Below, one piece after another: positions 11,306-21,917 of a stretch of 32,408 nucleotides of DNA. Location of the stretch: contig JAHBMJ010000720.1 of NCBI GenBank assembly GCA_018398765.1, positions 2,501-34,908 on the forward strand, given 5' to 3'. This DNA is from Chromera velia (lineage: Eukaryota; Sar; Chromeraceae). Each line of letters begins with the position of its first letter. Position 1 is the stretch's first letter. The notes under the pieces were generated by a model. The model worked only from the letters and a program-made list of their open reading frames with translations. It searched no databases and was not told the origin of the DNA. The translations under genes and the position numbers were made by a program.

Positions 11306-13636
11306 TCCGGGAAGGACGGAGAGGCTCGTGGGAGCTCTGATGTGAAGCCCGAAAAGTACACTGGCACGTGGAATTGTGCATCCAACACAAGGACAGGGGC
11401 AAGCGATCCCCGGCCGCCCGACAAAACGCCGCTTGTTCGAAGAGACTCCACGAAGGAGTACACGGGGGAGAAGTCAGTCAGTCAGTCAGTCAGTCGGTGG
11501 GGCTTAGCAATACGAAGAGAGAACTGCCAGCCAGCTTTTGTGAGGCACAGCTGATCAATTGGGTCGATGGACGTCTTTCCTTGCCTTCTTTCCATCCTGT
11601 CGGAGTTCGGATGGGAAACAAGAAGAGAAAGGAGAACGTCGTATCCGTTTTCAAACCGTTTTCTAACCGATCAGACCTGTAATATTTTCACCTCATTTTC
11701 CCCCCATGTGTTTCTCGCTCTCTGCTGTGTTTTCTTTCGCATTCTGACGCTTCTTCTATCTATCTTTGTATGTGTGTGTGTGTGTGTGTGTGTGGATCCA
11801 GATACCTCGACTTCGTCCACCCCTTCGGGAGGGACGACCCGATCACAATCATCCATTTCAACGACGTCTACAACGTCGACCCTCCCAAAAACGGGTGGGG
11901 GGGTGCGCCTCGATTCGTTGGAGCATTGCGGAGTTTTGCGAAACGGAATCCTTTGATTCTTTTTTCGGGGGACGCATTCAACCCCTCCATGATGTCTACC
12001 CACACAAAGGGAAAACACATGGTGGCGTTTCTTAACATGATGAAGATACACACTGCCTGCTATGGAAACCACGACTTTGATTTTGGGGTCGATAACTTGG
12101 AATATCTAGCGGGCAGCTGTGGGTTTCCGTGGTTGATTTCGAATGTCACTGAGAAAGAGTCAGGGCTTCCGCTTGCAAATGGCCAGGTGTACAGGTTGTT
12201 TGAGTGGCAGGGGCATAGAATTGGGGTGATCGGGTTGGTAGAGAGGGAGTGGCTGGCAACGCTCGCACATGTGTCAGAGGAGGACGTTGTGTTTGAAGAT
12301 TTTGTCGTGAGTGGGTCGAAGTTAGCCAAGCAGTTGAGAGCCAAGGGGGCAGAGCTAATCATCGCCCTGACCCATATGAGAGCTCCGAATGACGAGAAAC
12401 TTGCTCGGGAGCAAGAAGGAATTGACCTGATTCTGGGAGGACATGATCATCAATGGTTAGTCGGTTGGTTTGTCCCTCTTTGCTGCTGAATGGTTTGGTT
12501 TGTTTGTTTGTTTGTTTCGTCGTTTGCCTCTGCTTCTGCGTCATTTGGCTTGTCGGTTTCCCGGACGCTGACTGTTAGGTTGCTCAGAAAGGGTTGGTTG
12601 TTGCCCTTGTTTTTCTTCAATGTGCCTCTGTCTTTTCTTCACGTCGTTTTTCGCGTTGACCCCCTTCCTCTTTTTCTTCGTTGCGTTTGTTTTGCTTGCA
12701 GGTACGGTCACATGAGAATGGGAAGTTGTGTTGTCGGAAAGTCCGGCACCGATTTTCGAGAATTTTCCCTGATCACCATTCACCCTGGGAAGAGAACACA
12801 GGAAGCCCCAGGCGATGAAAATGACAAAAATCCCCCGGTCTGTCTGTCTGTCTGGCTGGCTGGCTGTTTTTTTGTGGCCGACTCTATTCATTCTTTCATT
12901 GTTTCCTCTGTTCCTGCTCCTTTCTCTCGGTACTTCCATGCACATCATCTTCATGCCTCTTTTCGCCCATCTGCTATGCCTGCCTGCCTGCCTGTGCAAT
13001 GTGTCCGTTTCTGTGTAGCTACTTTGCCTCTGCCGTGTGCAAGTGTCGAAGAGGAGCCACTGGTGAATATGTCCCGCTGTATTCCATCCTTTCTCCTCTG
13101 AATTCTTCTGCTGTCTCTTTTCCCAGATGGGCTCATTCCGACCCTCCAACGAGACGAAGGAAGGTCGGACGGAGGGCCGGTGTTTGTTGGAGAGGTTCCA
13201 GGGAGGGTCGCTGCTTGAGTGGAGGGCAGTGGAGGTGCAGCCCGAGTTGTTCCCTTCCGTGCCTGCTGTGGAGAGAATTGTGGACGACCATCTGGCAGAC
13301 CTGGCGAAGAGCATGGATGAGGTGGTGGGGTATTCGGCGGTGACGCTGGAGACGCGGTTTGGGAAGATCAGGACAGAGGTTCGTTCGTGTATGCATTCAT
13401 TTTCATACAGAACTCTGTATCCATTTGGGAGGATCAGGACAGAGGTTGGTCGGTCAGCCCCCCGAGGAAAAGAGAAGGGAAGCATTAGAGAAGGAAGGGA
13501 CCTACCTTTGAAGGCCAGAAAAGGATCATAGAAATGGGGGACCTGATGATGGAAGCTCCGCGAAAAGATCGCACGGGTATACTTTGAGGGCAACAGGGAA
13601 AGGGAAAGGAAGACGGATGCGTTCCCCTCTCTTTCT

Positions 13637-13675
<39 letters not shown>

Positions 13676-15316
13676 AACAACTTCTACCAGCGTATGTATT
13701 TTTAGAAGCGTGTACGTATGTATCCCTGTTCGTCCTTCTCCACTTTCTCACTGACCTGCCGAATCGCCTACCTACTTGAATCTGTCCCCCTGTTCTTCAA
13801 TTGAAACAAACGGCTGCATGCTGCAGGAGACCAATGTTGGCAATTGGCTGACAGACTTGATGCGGGCGTCCACAAAATCGGACATCGCCCTTCTGAACGG
13901 TGGCACGGTCAGGTCGGATTCCCAGATCCGCCCCGGTCCTCTGAAGCTCAGGGACATCACGGCGATGTTGCCGATGATGGATCCTTTGTGTGTTGTGAGA
14001 ATCAACGGGGAACAGATGGTGAGAGCACTGGAGAACTCGGTCTCTCAGTATCCTAAGCTGGAGGGAAGATTCGCACAGGTTTCCGGAATCCGTTTCGTTT
14101 TTGATGGTCAGCCAGCTGCTTCGGGGGGCTCTTTGCATGCATCATGGAATATTATTGAAGGCTATCTGATTGTCGGCAGACAGAGATGTGGGCGGAAGGA
14201 AAGAACTTCTGTCGCCCCCATCCCTGCCTCTCCACGAACTCGGCTTTCCCTGTCGTATCTCTGGAGTCAACTTGTTTGCTTCAACGAATGAAAGCCCTCC
14301 GTTCTCTTAGTCTGTCGCTGTCGCGCCGCTCTTGTGCAGCCCTCTGTCTCTTTCCTCCTGCATATAGCAATTGCATGTTTCTTTCACAACCTCACTCACC
14401 TGCAGGGAGCGCACCCGCTGGCAACAGGATCGTGCGTGAGTGCGTGGAGGTGTTCAACGACAAGACGGGAGAGTACGAGCCCTTGGAGGACGACAAGTCC
14501 TACCGTCTCTGTCTGAAGGATTATCTCCGAGACGGCAAGGACGGCTACACTGTGTTTCCTGAGTGCGAGCTCTTGATGGACTCTGAAGTCGCTGGGTACC
14601 TTCCGACGATGGTCCGAAACGCTCTACAGGTGGGGGTTCATGATGTGAATATCGTTTGAACAGAATGGTATTAATGTTTTCGTGGCAAGAATCATTGGTG
14701 CTACGTGGGCACGTTCTGAGAATGATCTCTCGAGAGTGCGACTGCATGGGGGTTTGCAGGGAATTGACTGTTTCGTACTTCTCGTTTTGATCGATCTCTT
14801 TGTCCCTCCCTCCCGCCGTGCCTGCAGGGTATTCGGTGCGATGAGAGTGTTCTTTCTTTTTCATGCAGCTTCCGCGTTTGTTACTCTTGTTTTCGTGTGT
14901 GTGGTTCTGACTGTCTCGCTTCGTCTTCTGAGGACGTGCTGTTGTTGGTTTGCCTCCCTCAGTTGTTCTGCGCATGCTGGTTTTCTCTGTCCCTCCCCTT
15001 TCATGTGTGAGCTTGAACGAGCAAATAGACCTTCGAGCGAAAAATCCCCAAAAATGTGGTTTGGCTTTCTTTCCTTCTCACGCAGATGGCAGACTTGGCA
15101 AGCGGTGTCACAAAGCCGGTGTCGGTTTTAAGTCAGCACAATCTCCAGAGGATGCTGAGCTGTAGCGAAGACCAATTGCGCCACGTTGCTGGGTTGGCGC
15201 AAGAAAAGGACAGCCAGTCATACAAGATCAACGTGAGGACAGAGGGAAGGATCACAGTTGTGAACGGTCACGACTGGGATGCCACACCGAGTGGGTCTCC
15301 GACCTCAAAGAGCTAG
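11282..15316 (+). CDS. Metallophosphatase / 5'-nucleotidase family protein, predicted N-myristoylated
   Basis: Seven exons join with all phases matching: 11282-11472, 11802-12455, 12702-12837, 13127-13378, 13827-14106, 14406-14629, 15086-15316 (1968 nt, 655 aa). The calcineurin-like N-domain shows FNDVY, SGDAF, YGNHDFDFG, LTHMR and GGHDH, then after a splice YGH, the usual metal-site series of the UshA/5'-nucleotidase family. The C-terminal substrate domain shows NVGNWLTD, LNGGTVRSD, FAQVSGIRFVFD and LRDGKDGYTVF. Hydrolysis of a phosphate ester (nucleotide or sugar phosphate) is expected; the exact substrate cannot be read. In FNDVY a Tyr stands where bacterial UshA has the metal-binding His of NDxH. 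The start MGGGGS fits an N-myristoylation signal (Gly2, Ser6), suggesting a membrane-tethered cytosolic enzyme rather than a secreted one. An in-frame ATG at 11237 would add 15 residues and bury that signal, so the start matters. Confidence 0.88.
11473..11494 (+). repeat. (GTCA)5 tract at a 5' splice site
   Basis: Intron 1 of the nucleotidase gene begins with five tandem GTCA units, so the donor GTCAGT is repeated every 4 nt. Only the first keeps the phase-2 junction with exon 2 at 11802. Confidence 0.85.
11769..11794. repeat. (GT)n microsatellite at the end of an intron
   Basis: A GT dinucleotide run just upstream of the GATCCAG acceptor of nucleotidase exon 2. Confidence 0.85.
13641..13674. 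repeat. (GT)n microsatellite
   Basis: A GT dinucleotide run inside nucleotidase intron 4 (13379-13826), preceded by CT-rich sequence. Confidence 0.9.
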
Positions 15317-16150
15317 CGACCGAGAGAGAGAGACACACACACACACACACCGTTTGTCTGTTTGTTTCTTCCTTCTGTCGCCTTCTGCCATTTTGACTCT
15401 GTCTGCCCCCAGCCGCTGCATCTGCCCTTTCAAGTCCTGCGCTGGTTTGTCGTCCTGACTTCCCTCCTGTTCTCGGCGTCGATCGAATGTGAAGTCACGT
15501 AGTAGTCTTCTGTCTGTCCGTCCGTCTGTCTGACTTTCCGCTCGGATGGAAGAAAAGCGTCAGCAACCTGTCGTTTCGGTCTTGCAGACGGAACGCCTGT
15601 AGATTCTAAATGTATTTAAAAGGGGGGGGGAGAGCTCGTTGACTCTGCGGTTATTAATCGTTGAATGTTCTCGTGGTAGTCAGCAGAAAGGAGAGGAAGA
15701 GAGAAACCGTGCAGGCAACCAGGTGGCCTCAATTCAGAGAATCTGGCCTGCCTGCTTGTCCGCACGCCCTGTCGGAAAATGATGCACGCGCCCGAGACCA
15801 GACAGATTTTGTAGGCGATCAGAGGAGGAGAAGAAAGCACAAGTGGGAAAGAGCTGTTCGAGCGTATGCAACAAAGTGATTATTTAATCGTGCATGCCGG
15901 CCTTGTTGCCCTTTTTTGGTAAGATGAATGCAAGTTCATTGCTGTTTTGTTCAATTTGCACCTCAACTCTTTGAAGTCCATCCTTTTCGACGTTCAAACC
16001 AATTTGGAGGCATTGCTTCAGGCGGCCACTGTGCAATCTAGAGCTTCAGTGCGCTAGCCTCAGTACGTGCAGCTACGTGCTGCACATCACAAATACGTTT
16101 GCTAGTACGTTTGACAGTTGGTGGCACTGCACACTCATTAACTATGTCAT
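15317..16150. other. Intergenic, downstream of nucleotidase gene
   Basis: This holds a short (AC)n run at about 15333-15350, CTGTCTGTC-type repeats near 15510-15535 and a G-run at 15622. No convincing coding segment is seen. It should contain the nucleotidase 3' UTR, but I cannot place the cleavage site. Confidence 0.5.
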
Positions 16151-16321
16151 TAAATGAGTCTGGCATCAATTATTAAATCATGCACTACTAAGTATCAATA
16201 CTTGTGTAACAGACTACTATCATCATTTTTTATTATGCACTCATTGCACCATCGCCATCGGCCTGTATATAGTAAGGCGTCTAGCATTCGGCGTCAGACA
16301 GACTGTTGTTTAACAGTTATG

Positions 16322-16521
16322 TCTAGGCGTCGGCTAAAGAAAAAAAAAAAAAAATCCCCCGAAACCCTTTACTTTTTTTCTCTTTTTTTTTTCTTTTTCA
16401 GTCAAACAACTGTTGTTCATGTGTTGCACAAGTGTTGTTTAGGATAGAAAAGTAAAAAAGAAAGAAAAAAAAAAAAATCTCCTCTGATAGCTTATTTTTT
16501 TTTCTTTAGCCGACGCCTAGA
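16322..16521. mobile_element. MITE-like element with perfect terminal inverted repeats
   Basis: A 26 bp arm beginning TCTAGGCGTCGGCTAAAG plus an A-run at 16322-16347 is matched exactly in inverse orientation at 16496-16521. The 200 bp unit is non-coding, and its interior has complementary A-rich and T-rich runs, so the whole could fold. No clear target-site duplication was found, so the mobile origin is an inference. Confidence 0.5.
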
Positions 16522-16592
16522 GTTGTGTAACTTTCAACTTATGTTACTAGCTCAACAGTTGTGTAACTTTCATTTTCTATTACTAGCTCTGG
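16522..16592. repeat. Two-copy 36 bp direct repeat
   Basis: Copies beginning GTTGTGTAACTTTCA at 16522 and 16558 both end in TACTAGCTC, with scattered mismatches. They abut the inverted-repeat element on its right side. Confidence 0.6.
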
Positions 16593-16816
16593 GCGTATCA
16601 CAGCAAAAAAAAAGTAAACCAGAATTGGTTTTAATCATTTTTTTCTTTTTTTTTGTGTGTAACACCTAAACAACATTTGTGTAACACCAAAACAACAGTT
16701 AAGCAACACTTGAACAACAGTTTTTTATTACCTAACACTGTCGAAAAAATAAAAAAAATAAGTGAGGATTGGCTTTAATTATTTTCTTTTTTTGTATTTT
16801 TTTGCTATGATACACC
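16590..16816. repeat. Imperfect inverted-repeat element
   Basis: GTATCACAGCAAAAAAA near 16595 is matched in inverse orientation by TTTTTTTGCTATGATAC ending near 16812. Inside are two related segments, near 16622 and 16764, of the form GATTGGYTTTAATYATTTT. It resembles a second, more decayed MITE-like unit beside the first. Confidence 0.4.
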
Positions 16817-16856
16817 TAGTACTAGCTCTAGTACTAGCTCTAGTACCAGCTCTAGT
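16816..16856. repeat. 12 bp tandem repeat (CTAGTACTAGCT)
   Basis: About 3.4 copies of a 12 bp unit, itself containing the palindrome CTAGTACTAG. The third copy has a T-to-C change. Confidence 0.85.
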
Positions 16857-19044
16857 GTTATAGCTGGAAATTTATAGGAAAAGAATCATCCTCTCATCGC
16901 ATATTTGTGTTTTTTCTTTGCAACAAATCCACCTCTGGTCTCTACTCCTTTTCCGCCCTCCCTCGATCTGCTCTCACAGTAACCAACGGCTCTCTGTTCG
17001 GTTTCTTACGTCTGCTCTCATTTAACCCACAAGACGAAAGCAATGCTCTGTCTGTTGAATGTAGCGTCCACAAACTCTATGTACATGATTCTTGTATTCG
17101 GTGTGTTGATAACTTCATGTATAGACTTTCTTCATGTGGCAAGTGGCTGGATGAAAGAGAATTCCTGCACTGTCTGGCTGAGCTGGAATCCATTAATTCA
17201 AATGATTGTAACTGTCCACTCCCCGGTGCAAGTACATCTGAACTCTTCATCCGTAATATCATTTGATCGCTTCTACACTCACATTCAGTCTGTCTCTTTG
17301 ATGCCTGTCTCCCTATTCTAGAAAGTGATTAACTGATCAACTCCACCGGCGACTTAACAAACAACAACCATGCATGTATGTGCCGCCCGGGAGCTTAGCG
17401 CTCCAACTGGGGTTAGGCATCCTTTAACTAACTAACTAACTATAATTATTATGTTATAATAAAATTTATCTTAGGATTTATCTTTTTAGCTAATCATAAG
17501 GGCTATAAGGGCCAATAATCAGACAAATCAAAACCTAGATCAAAACCGACCTTTAACTTGAATGTCACCTACTGAGTCGGACTTTTTCGAGAAAGGCTAG
17601 GAGAGAAAAGGGGAGCTAGAAAGGAAGGAGGTCAATGACCGACGTATTGACCGTACAACATATGAACAACGCTCAAACAACTCAAGAAAAATCTGTTACT
17701 TAAACCAGTTAAAGGTCCAATTTTATACATTCTATTATATAACATATATATGCAAGTTATAATGCAACATTTAAACAACACGATAGGCATAACACTAATT
17801 CTTAAAGGAAACCCTAGAGTAAACCGACCTGAATGGGTGAAAACGAAACTTTGAAGGGAGAGGGGTGTATATCTGACACTGTAGATATCAGTTTTGATTC
17901 TTAAATCATTCTTTAGCCACCTATATGCATCACTAGCTCAGTCTAGCTGTGAAAGACTAAAAGTTTAAACTTTTTAAAACTACTATAAGTGAACTCGTAA
18001 GTTAGGCTTTCAACTAGGCTTCCAGGGGCTGCTTCCTATTCAAAAAGGCTTAGTCACATATAGAGTTACCTACAACTTTGCTATAAAATTATTACCTAGA
18101 TTATTACTCATTCTTCATTTAATAAAGAATTTAAGAGCAAAGCTATTTCAATTTTTGAAAGGTATTGACCCAGGTGTTGACTGCAGAGTGACCGTACCAC
18201 AGTTTAGTGCACAGTCTGCACCTATTCTGCCTCAGTCTGCACTGTCAGTCTGTGACTATATGATGACTGTCTGTCACTGAATATATATATAATTAAAGTA
18301 TTAAGCACTAAGTATATGAAGACTGCCTATCTAGTTATGAGTGCATTATACACTGTGCATAAACAATTGACTGTGGAGTCCGCAGAGCTTGTCTCTTTTA
18401 TCCTGGTGTTGTCGGACTGTGTATCCACAGCATGATCCACTTACCACACTCCACACGGCAGCATGGATTCACAACATATAACATATGACACAAAGAAAAG
18501 CAGTACGTCATATGCGTGCGTTTGTTTGTGACGATGTTTTTATGAGGAAAAATGGAAAAACTCATCCCTGATACGCTTCATGTTGATTTCATTCGTGCCT
18601 TGCATGAGTTATCTCCCCTTTTCCCCTGTAACTCTGCATTGAGGAACACATTCATGTCCATGCACCCGCCCGGCCTATTTGGTGCCTAGGCCAATTTGCC
18701 CGGCCAAAACCCCAGCTCATACACACACACACACAGAGGGGTCATCCACACTCTCTGTCTCTTTGGCTTTCTTCCCAAAGATGCAACATGCATTCATCCT
18801 TGTTCTATCAGTGGCCCTGGCGCACACTGTCAGACGGACGTTCATGCATGCATGAAGCCAGGGAGGCAGCGGAGCAGAGAAAGAGATGTGCAGAAAAAGA
18901 CGTCGACCCTGACGTGGTGCAATCTGTCATAACGGAGAGCTGGCATTCAATAGCAATTCCCTTCTGCTTACTTCTTTTCCTTCCTCCTTCTTCCTTCCGT
19001 TCTTTCTTGCTGAGTCTCTCTCTCTGTGTGTGTGTGTGTGTGTG

Positions 19045-19078
<34 letters not shown>

Positions 19079-19161
19079 CCCCTCCCTGCCTCTGTCTGCC
19101 TGTTTCGCTCCTTTTTCTCTCGTTTTCCCTTCCTTTCCCTTTTCGTTTGATCTTGCTTTCG
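16857..19161. other. AT-rich to mixed intergenic region between convergent genes
   Basis: No gene is confidently seen. A 119-codon plus-strand frame at 16907-17266 has ordinary residue composition but no recognised motif and no splice partner. 17300-18480 is AT-rich and gene-poor. 18719-18735 is (AC)n, and 19025-19081 is (GT)n then (CT)n close to the 3' end of the P450 gene. Confidence 0.45.
19025..19081. repeat. (GT)n(CT)n microsatellite
   Basis: A dinucleotide GT run passes into a CT run, in the 3' flank of the minus-strand P450 gene. Confidence 0.9.
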
Positions 19162-20130
19162 TCACTTTCTTCCCCGCTGCGGTGTTGCTTTCAGGTGCGA
19201 GAGGACTGTTTTTGTTGCATGAGAACGAGAAGGGGAAGACGAAAGAGAAGAAAACCCACCACGGTGATCGGTAGGCATTCCCTCTTCGTCGAACTCTTCG
19301 GCGGCAAGAGCGTCGGCTGTCTCAGCGACTCTCTCAGGAGAAGCAACGGAAAAGGAGGACACACGAGCGCCTCCCGAGGGAGAAACCGTAGGAGTCTCCG
19401 GACACGCGACTTCTTCCTCCTCCTGCTTCTCAAAGAGGCTCGAGGCACTGCCCCCGCCTCCTTGTTTCGTGTTCTCCCCCTCTAAAGGTCTTTCGAACCT
19501 TGAACGAATCACGTCTAGAACCTCTTTTGTCCTTTCGTCTATGCTGGGCCCGCATGCCTCCTCACTCGCACCAACCGCCCACCCGTCACCCTCACCTTCC
19601 CTCTTCCCTCCCCCTTCCGCCTCGAGAGTCACTCGAGGCCCTCGGAGACGGACGAGGCTGAACTTGTCTGCAAGCTCTTCCATAATTCTCTCGTCGTCTT
19701 CCTGCGGCATCAGACACACACCGTCGCGCTTGACGGTGTCTCTCCGGAAAGGGAAGTGCAGAATAAGGCAGTCGGGAGATTCAGCCACCTCCCGTGCAAG
19801 GGCATTCGCCCTCTTGTGAATCTCCTTACCCCTCTCCGACTTCATATGACTTTTCTCTAGATAGAAGAGAATGTCAACGGGCGACCGATCAATGAGACGG
19901 AACGGCTGTGCGTGCCTCTCTCTGAAGATTGCTTCGTTCTTTTCAAGCAGCTGTTCCTGCAAATCGAGATGGATCTCTTTCGACCGACTGAGGTCCTCGG
20001 GAGTCCACCCCCTCTCCCTCATCACCTCTCGTGCTACTTCGGAGACGTACGGAATCATAGGAAACTGTTTTCTTATCGCCTCGAGAGTGGTTGTCTTTCC
20101 TGTCGAGCTCTGTCCCGTCAGGTAGACATC
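19162..20130 (-). other. P-loop NTPase (AAA_28/NadR-like) region of the P450 fusion
   Basis: This is the C-terminal part of the fusion, in the same exon and frame as the haem loop. The Walker A motif GQSSTGKTT is preceded by a hydrophobic strand (DVYLT). A DRSPVD segment stands where an AAA_28/NadR-like protein carries its Walker B/active-site acid. The family is assigned by motif resemblance only. It should bind ATP or GTP; whether it phosphorylates a small molecule is not shown. Confidence 0.6.
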
Positions 20131-21917
20131 CGCTCGGGGGAATGGCCAAAGCTTCAAATCGGTGCTTGGGGCGTTGGCAACATCCCACTTGGGTTTGAGG
20201 ACTTCGAGGCCCTCCCCGTTTTCTGTGAAGAAGGAGAAGCGGGAAAGGGTGGAACTCAGATAGATTCTTGCTTCTTTCTCGGCAAAAAAACGGCCGGGGC
20301 ATGATTTTGATCCTGTTCCGAAACTGAGGGGAAAGGGCTCCCCGCCTCCCCCCTTTGCCCTTTCTATGTACCGATCGGGACAAAAGCTGTCGGGATCCGA
20401 GTACACACGGGGGTCACGGTTCATCCTTTCTATGTTGAAGATGACTCCGTCACCTTGTCGAACTGAGTGCTCTGCATGCATGCGAAAAGAAAGCCTTCCA
20501 AATTAAAGGAATTAAAAGAAATTGTTGAATCGATTGGATGCATGAAACCTTCGCAATTGCTTCAGGTCGCTGATAAGGACACGGTGGATATATGCAAGGG
20601 AAACGGTTGGAATGGTCGCAACTGATTGCTGCACGAAGAGGTACAAAAAGGGCAGAGAATCAAGTAGACAGACTGAGAGACACCGGCATGCAGACGCAAG
20701 GCAAGCAGAAAAAACATGCCCGTCTGGCTGACCGACCTCCGGAGCCAAGCTTCACCTCGGGGATATCCACGATTGCCTCTCGAAGGGACACAGGTCCCAC
20801 CGGGATCAGCCGCTGGGCTTCGTAGAAAAGTCGTTTGATAGCTTCGACAGACCCACTCTCCTCGCTTTCTGGCAAAACTTCTCTCCCCCTTTCCCCTTTG
20901 CTCCTTCTGGGAGTTGTCATTGCTGCAAGGCGGGGGTGTGTAGATGCTAGGACGAGGGAATAAAACAGCGTCAGACTTGTTGTGTCTGTTCCAGCCAACA
21001 GCATTTCGCACGTGTTCTGCCGTATCTCTGCAGCGGTTGCTGTACCCTCCCAGCCACCAGGTGCGGAGGTGCTGCTTTCGTGAATCTTGTGCAGTAGTCC
21101 CAAAAAGGATTCTCTTCCCCCTTCTCTTCCTTCCTCCTCCACCCGTCTTCCCTGATTTTGTTCCTTCCATAATCGCACGATTTCTTCCCCCTTCTCCCTC
21201 ATGAGGTCGATCGCTTTTGTGTGTTCATCGGACGACTGGGTGCTAAACAGGTGGAACTCCCACGCCTTGAAGTACCCACCAACGATCGCAATTGTGTTCT
21301 TCTTCCACTGGGAGTCGGACGTCAGGGAAGGCAGTCGAAGGAGACACTGGAGAGTCAGGCAGATTGTGAAATCACGAACTCGATCCAACATACTCACAGG
21401 CTGAATAAGAGGAATCTCTAGCCCCCCCTGAGCCATATATTCCCCTCCCTGCTGATCAAGCTCTTTTTGCCCTTCCTCCAGAGCCTTCTCGAATGCTTTC
21501 CTGTTTTTCTTCCACAGATCAACGTCATAATTCCATATCAGACCATTCTTGTGCATTCCCATTCTTTCCATGCCAACAGAAGACCCCATCCTCCTCGACA
21601 GGGCGTCCTTCTTCTTTCCAAGCTTCTCAAAAAGAGACATCGGAAATGAAGAAGACTCTCTGTCCAAACAGAGATCCAAGGACCACTCTACCGTACTTCT
21701 GTTCAATGTAAGCCGTCACTTCTGGGATTCTGGCCCAGCGATAGAAAACTGGGACGTTGAGGAACAGTAGATTTTCCCACGAACTCATTTGAACAAGCTC
21801 GAAGGGAGCTTTGCCACCGCTGTGCACAGCAAACCTCCTGAACCTGATCCACAGAGAGCGGACGGGGCCCCACAACCAGCGACCAACCAGATCGCTCAAA
21901 AGACGGGAGAGCCACAT
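19162..21917 (-). CDS. Cytochrome P450 fused to a C-terminal P-loop NTPase/kinase-like domain (one frameshift)
   Basis: The first exon runs from about 21917 (MWLSRLL..., possibly further upstream) to 20737. After a 265 nt intron (GTCGGT donor, TGCATGCAG acceptor) the second exon is 20471-19162, with phases matching. P450 hallmarks in order are ISDV after the N-terminal region, WKKNR (WxxxR, helix C), AGTDTTS (helix I oxygen-activation motif), EAQR (ExxR, helix K), FCPDRY (PERF-like) and FGTGSKSCPGR with the haem-ligand Cys codon at 20301-20299. About 60 residues later, in the same uninterrupted frame, comes GQSSTGKT (Walker A, 20115-20092), then SEVAREVMRERGW and RLIDRSPVDILFYLEKS, resembling AAA_28/NadR-type nucleotide-binding domains, and finally an acidic low-complexity tail. 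Total is about 830 aa. The frame changes at the A5 run 21629-21633 (plus-strand numbering): dropping one base restores a smooth P450 alignment. It could be a sequencing error or a real lesion. The substrate is unknown; an N-terminal membrane anchor is weak. Confidence 0.8.

Noticed and set aside
12541-13680. 379-codon minus-strand frame across the nucleotidase introns
   Set aside because: Antisense to introns and exons of a well-supported gene and partly made of (AC)n translation.
16907-17266. 119-codon plus-strand frame
   Set aside because: Possible relic, but no motif, no neighbouring exon and AT-rich repeat surroundings; not enough to call a gene.
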